Origin: Reticulitermes speratus
Taxonomy: Eukaryota; Arthropoda; Insecta; Blattodea; Rhinotermitidae
Direction of reading: 5' to 3'
NCBI GenBank assembly: GCA_021186555.1
Contig: JAJKFL010000012.1
Coordinates: 23,757,711 to 23,821,710, forward strand
Length of the DNA stretch: 64,000 nucleotides
How positions within the stretch are numbered: the first letter of the stretch is position 1; every line of letters begins with the position of its first letter. The translations under genes were made by a program, and so were the position numbers. This document shows positions 48,701 to 60,700 of the stretch, piece by piece. The notes under the pieces are model-generated. The model saw only the letters and a program-made list of their open reading frames with translations, was not told where the DNA came from and did no database searches.

Positions 48701-51700
48701 CATGAATACTTACATTTAGCACTATTTGTTACTTATAGCTGTGTTACTGAATAAGGAACTTTGTGAAAAATATGCCTTGCTTTGTATTGCTACAACACAT
48801 AATGACAGATCAGTGATATTCCTCATAGAAAGTTGAATTGCTTTTTGTGAATGAAACAATTAGCATAACACACCTATGTAACATAATTCTTTTCACATGT
48901 GCAGATGCTTCATTTCTTTCATATTGCAGCTACTCACTGACACTTATTGATGCTCTTGACACATTGGCTGTGATGGGAAACTACACTGAATTTCAGCGTG
49001 TTGTTGACATAATCACAGAAATGCAAATTTTGATACCGACATCAGTGTGTCTGTGTTTGAAACAAATATACGCATAATTGGTGGCCTACTGAGTGCACAT
49101 TTGCTGTCGTACAGGTAGGTGAGTTTCTTGTGTATGCATTGCTTGCTTGTCGCTGCTAATTGATGCTTGAGAAGACAAGCATTAAGAACAGCAGTGTTAG
49201 AGAAAACCAGCTTCACTCTATTAATGAAAGGAAATGAGAGAAGGCGCTCCTATCAGACAGGTCGTTGTTGACTTGTATTCCGGAGGTGAGCATATGAGAT
49301 CTCACCTGGGACACTGGCTATACTAATTGAGAATTGTGGTTTTTCTCAATCACACCAGGATATTATGTTAAATTTGGCCGTGTCCACTTCCTTCCACTCA
49401 TTCAATAACTGTTTTCTTGATATAAAATGGTGTTTTCAGAAACCAAGGTATCAATGCCTCAAACCAGAAAATAACGCCTGTACCACTGAAATTTTAAACC
49501 AGGGGTTTCAGGCATGTAGTCCACCAGCCAATTTTGTGCAGCCTTTTTTCCAATCCTATTCTAAATTATGGAATGTGGAGTGGCACAGTGCCAATGAATT
49601 TTGTGTTTTAAGGAATTTAAAATGGTTTTATCATATGCTGAAAAAGGTTTCTGTAAGTTTCATGTTCAATAATTATTTTTCTGTTTTGTTAATAAAATTA
49701 TGAAATATGCTTAATGCTGTTTGATTTTAAACAGAATACACAACGTCTTTGAATAACAATGTAGCCAATGTCTGTAACATCTTTTATTGTTTCAGATGGC
49801 ATGTGGCCTGCTTTGAGTCTGAAAACGTATCTATTTGGCCTGCATGCATTTTGAATTTGGGACCTCTGTTCTATAAATTTGCACTAGTTTATATATGTTC
49901 AATACTATAGTAAGGAAATTACTGAAACTGTTTAGAAGATTCAAGGAAAACGTGAATAAAACATACGCAAAGTTATGTCTATAAAATAAAAACTTTGTGA
50001 TTGGATGGACAGGAAAATAAAGCAACCAAAGAATAAATACACCTCTCACAGATTTCAACTTGCAGCTGTTAATTTTAAAAAATTTTAGATTCATGTAGTC
50101 AACAGGCCCCAATATATTGAAAATATTTTTGGCTTTTAAAAAAATCAGAAATGTAAGAATAACTGCAATGAAGATATCTCACAAAGCAATACAGATTGAA
50201 ACAAAAACTGTAACAAATGTGATTGTGAGATCTCACAAGATACCTTCATTTTAAGTTTTTATGCATAAAGCCTAATGGTGGTCCAAAAGGACAAAAACAT
50301 GTAGCTTACATCAAAATACACAGCTCTGTTAGATGGTGTATGACTGTTAGTTATTGAAGAAGAATGTATGACCTTTATGTTAGTTAAATAGTGATTATTG
50401 TGATGTTATTGCAAACATGCCTGCTTTGTATTCTGTACTGTCTATGTTTGAGTCTTGTCTCCAACAGGTTTTGCTCAGTCAGTCTAGATTCAAGGCAGGA
50501 CAGTCCGTCAGAAGTCACATCTCCTGCCTTCTGAATTCACCATTCATAATTATCCTTCCATTCAATTCTGCAAACCATGTAGTTGATAAAGCATCATGAA
50601 ACATACTAAGAAGTAAACAAACAAAATAAATAGTTTATTCTTCTTAGTGGCGTTTAAAAGTCTGTGCATTTAGTTTGCTAGGAATATTAAAGCTTCATTT
50701 GTGCCGATGTTGTGAGCTTCACAGTGCTTGTTTTTGTCTGCACAGAGCAGGTGTGGCTGTTGAGCCAGGATGGCCATGCAATGGGCCACTGCTGCAATTG
50801 GCTGAAGATGTTGCACGCCGCCTGATTGCAGCATTTGATACAGCAACAGGGATGCCATATGGCACTGTAAACCTTCGGAATGGTGTTCCAGTTGATGAAA
50901 CAAGCATCACGTGTACAGCCGGAGTTGGAACATTCATCTTGGAATTTGGAACCCTGTCAAGACTCACAGGGGATCCATTGTTTGAAGAGGTAAGAGGGAG
51001 TGGGAACATGGTAAGGTTGAGTGTTTGGCTGGTTATTGCTGAGGACAGAAATTGGTGTTATATGTATAAGACAGTGACACTGTACCACTGTCACCAGATT
51101 TTTATACCCACGGCAGTTCCTTCGGATTACAGTTTCCACTGACAGTGCATACCCACAGACAGTATAGTTGTACATTTTTGAAGCAACACTGTGCTACATT
51201 GTGATAAAATTTTATCACTTAACTAGTGGGATGTTTTGTTAGTATGGATCTGAAATGGTTAAATAGTATGTAGTTTGCTTTAGTGTCAATGAAACATCTG
51301 TCATATGAATATTTGTAACTACACACACACAAAAGTTAAAATATAAGCCATTGGTTACTTGTTGTTGTTGATATATAATAAATATATTTTATGTAATCTT
51401 CCTTGTTTGAACATTAAAATCATTTGGTAGCTTGTGTTTAATTTCACGTTTTTAACTGCACTGTGTATGAGATTCCTGGCAGTATTCAGTTATGTTATGA
51501 AGTGGTATTTGAGTCACTGAAATTTGTTTGGTTCAGAGAAATGCATGTCAAATTTGATTACTTCTCTAGATGACTTTTGTGTGGTTCTAATTACATGTTG
51601 TGCAATTTTTAGGTTGCTATGAATGCATTGCATGCCTTGTATCATCACCGATCACCAATTGGTCTAGTTGGCAACCACATTGATATCCAGACAGGTCGCT

Positions 51701-54700
51701 GGACAGCTCAGGATGCTGGGATAGGAGCGGGTGTTGACTCATACTATGAATATCTGGCCAAAGGTTCCATATTGCTTCAACGTCCAGAACTTATGCATAT
51801 GTTCAATGAAGGGCGCATAGCCATTGAGAAGTATCTGCAGAGGGATGACTGGCATCTGTGGGTGTCTATGTCCAAAGGTCAAGTTACATTACCTGTGTTC
51901 CAGTCACTAGAAGCATATTGGCCTGGAGTTCTTAGCCTTGTAGGTATGTAATGTTGTTAGCACAGAAGAGTAAGATGAGAATTCTGTAGTAATCATAGAC
52001 AACAGTAGCAAAGATCAAACACGTCATTTTATCTAAACATAATATAATGCAAATTCACAAACAGATCATACTGTTATGTGTCTGTTGTGATTTAAAGATC
52101 TGAGGGTTTCCTGCATGTGACGTAGCAAGCCTGAATTTTAACCATTTTCTTCGTAATGTGGTGGTTATTCTCCCAGGTTTTTATACTGGTCTGGAGTGCC
52201 TATTCAGTGTTGAAGTACTATTCTTTCTCTTTTCCAAAGCATCAACACCAGCCATGAGGCCCATATAGTGTCCTGTTTAATGGGTGCTGGGGGCTCTTCC
52301 CTCAAGAATAAAGTGGCAAGTGCATGCAGCTGGCCCCACACCTACATATGGTGTCAAGGTTAAGAATGTATGAGCTATACTTCCACACCCTATTTGCTTC
52401 CATGCCATATGCCGTGGTGCTTAAGTCTGCAAAGGGAAAACTTTAACATCTAATTTTATTTCCACCCCTGCCAGTAAGATCAAAGAGACGATAGACTGAA
52501 GTATTATTACATGGTTAGAATTTTTAAAAACTGTAGTCCCAAACATGACACCTTTAGTCACTCCTTTCTCTGGCTTCTGTGTTTGGCTGGCTGTATTAGG
52601 AAAACGGCATCTTTAACAGAAAATAGGTGCACATTTTTTAATAACATTCTGTATTGGGTCCACTGATGCTATAAATTGTATTAGTCTCGAGATGGTTGTT
52701 TATGTAACATTTGCTTTCATTCCATTGTAATACAATAAAACTTCAGCCCAGTTCAAGGAGTATTTGCATAGTTGTTTTGGCATCTGCAGTTTGTACGTGG
52801 TGTACAGCTGTAAGCAGAACTGCTCATAACTGCACTGCCGCAGAGCAACTGATGATGTTGCCAAGTCAGCAGTACCCAGTCCTTTGAGTTCACATTCTTG
52901 CAGGACTGCATGCTGTAAAACCTATCCAGACTGGCCCTGGGGCCCCCCCAGCCTCTTCCAGTGGGTACTTGGGCTCTTCCCAGGGGGTAAAGTGGCCAGG
53001 CCATGGCACTGACCACCCACCCCCATCTGGCACGGAGGTTAGGACAGAGTAGAGCTATACCTCTACATCCTCTCTGTGCCTTCATGGCACATTGCAAGGA
53101 GAACTTTACCTGTGTGCTGTAGAACAGAGAACATTAATGGTTACATAGCAACTAATGGTGCCATCAACTCTGCAGTACTGATTTCTGTGTTTAAAAGTTC
53201 TCCATATTATACACTGCATTGTGTATTTTACATTACTCATATGCAACCCATGATTACTGTAGTACCTTTCAGCTAATGTGAATATTCAGCTCCAAAATGT
53301 AGTTAGGAAGTGTGTGCCTGTTTACTTTATAAATTATAATTAAAAGCCTTTGCAGTGCATTGGTACTATTAATTACAGGAGATATGAATAAAGCAATAAA
53401 GAGCCTCCACAATTATCATCAGGTGTGGAAACAGTATGGATTCACTCCAGAGTACTACAATATTCCACAGGTAAGGTTTTGCTCACATATTTATCCATTA
53501 CTCTTTATCATCTGGTCTTTAAATCCCAGTGTAGCATCTGATGGGATGAGTTATTTTCGTTTATAATGCCCATGCCTGGACACATGCTGGACAGTGTTTT
53601 CCCTTTTGTCAGTGAAGCGTTATATTTAACAGGACATGGGCGGCCCCTTTTGGCTGCTAAAGGTTAATGACCTTTGTTCTTTTGTACTACTCATGGGATT
53701 GTGTTGTACTTATATTGTTATCCTGTCTCAATCCTATTCCTATCTGTATCTGCATTTTATGATTGCAGCTTCCAGTTTTTCAACGGATACAATTCATTTT
53801 ATGCAACAAGCACTGTTGTTAGATATTGTAGTTTCTACTTTGTGTTGCCATACTCAATCCTAAGTATGCAGTGGTCAGTCTGAATCACCTGTCTTCATCC
53901 ACATTACGTTACTTTTTATGTCTGTAATTACAATTACAGCAAAACACACATAAATATTTTTTTCTTTACTACATACCTGGCAATTTAAATTTTCAAAGCT
54001 GAAAATTATGTTGTATTCTGGGAAAGTCAAAATAAGTTGACCAATGTATTGTGTTCTTTCCTCATTTGTTGATAGTTTAATTTTCATTATCATCAAGAGA
54101 GAGATTGGGGGCGGGTGTTTCATTTAACAACACTGTTAGATGCTAAGATTATATAGTGTCAGTTATAGATGAACTCAGCCTGAACATGGAGCATTGGTGG
54201 AATGGTACAGACACAGGAAACCAAAGAACTTGCTGAAACGCCTGTCACAGTACCACTTTGTCCACCACAAATTTCACATGGAATGCCTGGGATTGAACCC
54301 AGACCTTTGCCGTGAGAGTGCTGTAACTAATTGTGTGGCCTGCTATCATCAAGCAGTAGCAGAATTCAAAGTTCAACAATTAATTTAAGTTTCCTAACAC
54401 TGTTTTACTTTTCTGGTAACTGTTGAGGTTAACATGAAATCTGCTATGTACTCACTAAGAGTTACTTGCACAGTCCTACAGTATTCTTCATACAGGTACC
54501 TTGTTTGTAGGAAATATTTAGAACCTTGACCTTAAATACTAAGACTGGGGAACAGAATTACATTCTCATTTTGCTCTCTGCAACTCCAGTATGGTAATAA
54601 AGCATCTGTTTTTACATTTGTAAAGAATTTGGACCAAAGCTAAAAATGAACTTGGCACCATTATCTGGTAACTTGACCTAGGTAAATGTACTTCTGGAAC

Positions 54701-57700
54701 CTGCCTGCAACTGCTAACTTTTCTACTTGTGTAATCTTCCAGGGAGAAGCAGGAGCTAATCGTGAGAGCTATCCACTACGTCCTGAGCTAATAGAGTCAG
54801 TAATGTACTTGTACAGAGCCACTGGTGATCCATATCTGTTGGAAGTTGGCAAAGATATTCTGCGTAGCATCTCAGCACAGTGCCCGCACACACCCCCCTG
54901 CGGTTATGCTACGGTACGCACTTGTAGTTGCAGTTTTTTTGTATAGCATCCAGCACGTGCCCGCACACCCTGCGGTTATGCTACGGTATGCACTTGTAGT
55001 TGCAGTTTTTCTGTATAGCATCCAGCATGGTGCTTGCACACCTTGCGGTTATGCTACGGTATGCACTTGTAGTTGCAGTTTTTCTGTATAGCATCCAGCA
55101 TGGTGCTTGCACACCTTGCGGTTATGCTACGGTATGCACTTGTAGTTGCAGTTTTTCTGTATAGCATCCAGCATGGTGCTTGCACACCTTGCGGTTATGC
55201 TACGGTATGCACTTGAAGTTGCAGTTTTTCTGTATAGCATCCAGGATGGTGCTTGCACACCTTGCGGTTTGCTACGGTATGCACTTGTAGTTGCAGTTTT
55301 TCTGTATAGCATCCAGCATGGTGCTTGCACACCTGCGGTTATGCTACGGTATGCACTTGTAGTTGCAGTTTTTCTGTATAGCATCCAGCATGGTGCTTGC
55401 ACACCCTGCGGTTATGCTACGGTATGCACTTGTAGTTGCAGTTTTTCTGTGTAGCATCCAGCATGGTGCTTGCACACCTTGCGGTTATGCTACGGTATGC
55501 ACTTGTAGTTGCAGTTTTTTCTTGTATAGCATCCAGCATGGTGCTTGCACACCTTGCGGTTATGCTATTGTATACACATCTAATTAAAGAGAGAGATCAG
55601 TCCATTTATAAATGTTGCTGTACAAAAGGGGCAAATAACCTACAGATTTGTTTGCATTAAAAGGATGTTACAATTTCACACATTTGTTCTGTGATACTGC
55701 AAGACATAACTCTCTGCCAGAGACCATAGAAATGTGTACAGTAAACACCATTTGGTATGTGAAGTTTTTTTCATCTCATCCTTCCATCTTTGGAGGTAAT
55801 ATGGTATTTGTGAATTAGCTTGTAATGCTTGCTTTGCTGGCCACCTGTAAAATAATACAGTTTGAACTGTCATTAGTTTTAACATTATAGTCTAAGAAGG
55901 GCATGTTTGTTTGTTGCAATGTTTGTTCGTTTGTCATTTGTTTTCATGGAAACCAAGGGAAAATCTCAGGTACATACAGTAGCACCAGAATATGACAGCA
56001 GTAAGTAACAGTGGAAGGAATGCCTCAGTTGGTATTGCAGTGAAATCTCTATCCATCGTTTCTCTATGCTCACTTTCCTGCAGTTATCATTCATTTCTTC
56101 TGGTCCCAAAAAAGTGACATTTTCTGAATGTACAGTAACACCACTCATCAACAAAATGTGGAATGAAAGTAATAAGATATTTTGGAACATACAGTAGTGC
56201 TAGCCTGCTTATACCAACAGTTACCATCATAGCCATTCTTGCAAAATGTTGGCACATGTCAGCCGGGTGTGGAATGTTAGCTGAGCAGCGGGGGTGAGAG
56301 GGAGGCTTAAACTGTAAGGTGGTTAACCTGAGAACTACATTCTGCAGTTGTTAGTAGCATTGTCTTGCGTTATACTCTTTGCATTTCATTGATTTCAGCA
56401 GGTAATGGTTCTGTGATTGAGTGTTAGTATTTCTGTTCTTATGTGCTTAATTCCTGTTCTTCTATTATTATTTCTTGTACATAAGGCCTACACACAATAG
56501 GTTGCCATGTCACGCCTTACAAAGCAAGTCAGGATGCTCATAAATGATTGAAGAAGTAGAGTAAAATCTGACCAAATAAAAGTGATTTATAAAACACTAA
56601 AGTTAAAGTGTACTTGGTTTTCTCCCTGATGATGGCCCAGGGAGGGCCGAAACATTTAGGAAATAATAACGTGTAATAATAATAATAATAATAATAATAA
56701 TAGTGTATGAAAAGTGGCTACAAGTGCTTGTTTTTGGACTTAGTAATATCTAATGCACTGAAAATATGGAAAATATTAAGGTTTGTGGTATATGTTTGTG
56801 TGCCACGAACAGATGGAGTCATAACGACCAAAACTTCGTCTCGAGGGTCATAACAGGAAACAAAACCTGGGTTAACTCTTGTGATCCAGAAACCAAACAG
56901 TAGTCCTCTTAGTGCAAAAGCCCACCATCTCCAAGTCTGAAAACGGCAAGGCAAGTTGACCGTAATGAGCATATTGGAGATCTTTTTGACCGTGGGGGGC
57001 ATTGTTCTTCACAAACTTGTTCCTCCAGGCTGAACTGTTAACCAGCCTTACTACCAAGAGGTTTTGCAGTGTCTGGGGAAGCAAGTTTTGCTGACCATGA
57101 CAGTGCACCAGCACACACAACCTGTCAGTCCAGCAGTTTTTGGTTGCTAAAAACATAGATGTAGTCCCCATACCCAGAACTTACCTCAAATGGCCCCTTG
57201 TGATTTCTTCTTGTTTCTGAGAATGAAATTGCAGCACTGAGGGTGTCATTTCCAGCTGTCCCTGAAATTCAGGAATGATCGCTGACTGTCCTACATGCAA
57301 TTCCAAAATATCAGTTCCATTGGTGCTTCCAGCAGTAGCAGAAATGCTGGACTCTGCTTAAATTTAGAAGGGGACTGCTGTGAACGGGACAACAATGACA
57401 AAGTAATAAGTGTAAGTGTATATTGTGTTATCAACTCAGTCTGAGAACTTTCAGATATGCCCTCGTATGTGGCTAATTAGTCCCAGATCGTATCACACTT
57501 CTCTATAAACAATGAAGTATCTGTCTCGGAAGCCTTTGTTATGAGAATTGCTAAGAAACGTACTGTACCTTCCACCTGTTCTTCAACATACAAAGCAGCA
57601 TGTTACGTGAATCTCCTATTAACCTTTCACAGTTATACAGGATAAATGTTTCACTATTGTGTATGTAAAATATTAATATGTGATCTGAGCTTAAAGTAAA

Positions 57701-60700
57701 AGAATCACAAGTAACTGAAATGACTCATGTTTTGCCTGTCATGGCTGTTCATTTTGATTTCCTAAGGTATTTTGTAAAATTGAGCAATGTAAATATACCA
57801 GATATTTAAAATGTAACAAATTTAATTTTGGTCGTGTTCTTATTTTTTACAAAATGTGTACAACGTTCTGTGAATAAGCAGCAGTACCATGACTTCAGAT
57901 TGTTGCTCCTAGGTTATGATACTCTACTCCTGTAGGTGGAGACCGATGTTACAGAGGTACATATTTGTTTCCTTCATTTTGACACTACTCATCCATGTAG
58001 TTATGTAGGTAAATACAGTACTAGTGTGCAGTCTTGTAGATGCCTCCCTCAACTCCAAAGGAGGAGGGTGGAGGCAGTGTGTTCCTGCAAGACTACAACA
58101 TCACAGTCCAGAAAGTCGGTTTCAGTATGCACTGCTGTGAAAACCAGTAACATGATTTGTTTTGCAATTCTGTAAGACTCTGGTGATGGTATATCACATT
58201 TGGAATCATTCACTGTTTGTACTTTGTCTATAATCTCACGTTTAAAATAAAAGTTAAAACTTTATGTTTTTGAGACAATGTCATTCCCTGTTCTCAGGCA
58301 AGGGCATAAGGGCCCAGTTGGCATCATTATTTGTTTTAAATTTTATTTTATAAACATGGGATAGTGGATAAAATCCAAGGAGTGAAAATTTCCAAGTGAT
58401 TTGTTTTGCAAGATACTGAGATTCAGCTGTGGCTGGAGGACCAGCTAGTCTGAATTTATTGTGTTCTTTGTCATTGTCTGAATTGCATGTTGTTGCAGAT
58501 TAAAGATGTACGCGATCATCGGAAAGAAGATCGTATGGAGTCGTTCTTCTTGGCTGAGACCACAAAATACCTGTACTTGCTTTTTGATACAGACAATTTT
58601 ATTCATAATCGTGGCCAGCATGGCATAGTGGTGAACACTCCATGGGGTGAATGTGTCTTGGAAGCTGGGGGGTACATTTTTAATACAGGTTTGTTACATT
58701 ATTTGGACAGTTGTGCCTAGATGTTTCTTCACTTCTCTTTTGCTATTTTGCTGTGTGTAGAGCTTAACCAGAAACTGGTGTTTGGCCTTTAACGGATGAA
58801 CGGGACAACCCTCTTCCATTTAGTGTATCTCGTTTTCACCCAAACAGGAAACATCTTTCCACGGTGGGCATATAAATTGAACAGTGCTCTGGCCACATCA
58901 GAAAAATGGGAGTTAAAAGGCTGTGTGCTGAAGGTTAATGTACAAAAACATGTTTTGACGTTTGAAAATGAACTTGTCCAAAAGCACTGATGTGTGGGTG
59001 TTGGGTCAGTTGTGATCCAGCCCGTGCACTGTGCTGCTCAGTTTGTTCTGTGACAGCAGTACAATCTGATAACATCTGTCCTCTTTGTGACTGATTCACC
59101 TTAGTTTGTTCTTTAAATTATTTTTGTAAGTCACAAAGTTTGCTAATTATCCCATTGGTTATACACAGATAATTAATTTTTATATATAGGTCATTTTCAG
59201 AAAAGAGAGTAAAAGGAAATGGGGAACAAGGACAGCCCTCCACTCATTGCTAGGCGTAGTCCATCCCTGTTTGTACTTTCCTGTCACTCTCGGGACATGT
59301 ACCGTCAGTTCATGGTTCTTCTAGATGATGGTTCACTTTGGTTATGAAAAATTCATTTTGGTCATATTTTGGAGTTAGGATAATGGAGACTGCAGACTGG
59401 ACAAGCAGGGTGCAGTTTCTGGTAGGGACATTTAGGCTTGCCTCTTCACCACTCAACCACTTGGTTCATTCTCTGTCTTGAGGTAAAGGCAGCCAGTTGT
59501 CAAGCTAGTCACTCACAGTCCTTGAGTGCTCAAGGATTTTGCATGAAGCTTTATGTGTGGTCATGAAATGGTGCTAAGCAGTGGCAGAATTTTACATTCT
59601 TTACTTTTAAAGACTGTATTCTGTGTGAAGTATAAATTTTCACAAAATCACTATCATTTATTGCACCCAGTAATGCAATGGCAGTTGTGTTCGTGTGTAG
59701 TTATCAGAGATTATATTTTGTAAAATCTGTAATTTTGTTCTGTTCTACTTTACTTGGGTAAATATTAAACTGTGCAGCAGGGCTGATAGAACTCACAGTC
59801 ACTGTATTATTTATCACATTTTTATTTCATTAACTAATCAGTTCTTGACGAGGATGGGAAAGGCGAGACAAATACGATTATAATAGGGGATTGGACCAGT
59901 GTGGTTGGAGATAAAGCACATCACAACAGTGTTGGACCATATGGACTGGGAAGGAGGAATCAGAAAGGACAAATGCTCATTGACTTATGTGAAAGAAATG
60001 GGCTTGTTATAACAAGCACATGGCTCAAAAAATCTAAAAAAAAATTGTACACCTGGAAATCACCAGTGGATAGGAGTCGATATCAATTGGACTATGTACT
60101 AGTGAAACAGCGATTCAGGAACAGTGTGAAGGATATGCAGACACTGCTTGGAGCCGATATTGACTCTGACCACAATTTACTGGTTGCAACGATCTGCACC
60201 AGATTGAAGAAAATCTTAAGGTTCCAAAAGTGAAAACCAAGATGGGATTTGGAGAAGCTATATGCTCAATGACAGGAAGTACACAATAGTCCAGAAGAAA
60301 AACTTGGTGCAATCAAATGTGAAAGTGGAAATGTGGAAGTGCAGTGGAATAACACCAAGAAATGTGTGTTAGATACTATGAGTAATTTGGTTGGAAAAGT
60401 CAAGAGGAGAGCAAGAAATCCATGGATTACACAGGAGATGATCAGTAAAATGGATGAACGAAGGAAATGGAAGAATGTCAACAATGAAGAAGGAAGGAAG
60501 AACTACAGAAGACTGAGGAACAAATTGAAAAGGGCCACGGACAACACCAAGAAGGAAAATTTGGGAGCATGAGTGACGAGATCATAGGATTTCAAAGAAC
60601 AGGACGTTATAATTTAATGTACATGAAGACAAAGGAACTAGGTTGGAAAGAGAACCATGGGATTCAAAACATTGGCATCGAAGACTCTCAAGGGAATATA

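Larger units (their letters stand above)
43556..48929 (+). other. EDEM2 intron 2
   Basis: 5.4 kb. Holds three pogo/Tigger-related elements and a SINE, listed separately, plus a (GTGTC)n microsatellite near 44234. No additional exon seen. Confidence 0.65.
51944..53378 (+). other. EDEM2 intron 5
   Basis: 1.4 kb with two SINE bodies in the same orientation (52240-52450 and 52890-53110); otherwise featureless. Confidence 0.65.
54914..58498 (+). other. EDEM2 intron 7
   Basis: 3.6 kb. Begins inside the minisatellite. Also holds an (AAT)n microsatellite, a mariner relic and a short foldback; no other exon seen. Confidence 0.65.

Noticed and set aside
49115-49126. Alternative EDEM2 exon 3 donor at GTGAGT four bases downstream
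   Set aside because: It would include an in-frame TAG; the GTAGGT at 49115 keeps the frame into exon 4.
54867-55575. CRISPR-like array
   Set aside because: Units are directly contiguous with no unique spacers and the window is eukaryotic; it is a minisatellite.
54825-55660. Overlapping 74-102-codon frames repeating [13 protein letters not shown]
   Set aside because: The 73-bp unit is not a multiple of three, so every third unit re-enters the same frame and makes long pseudo-proteins. They are not independent genes.
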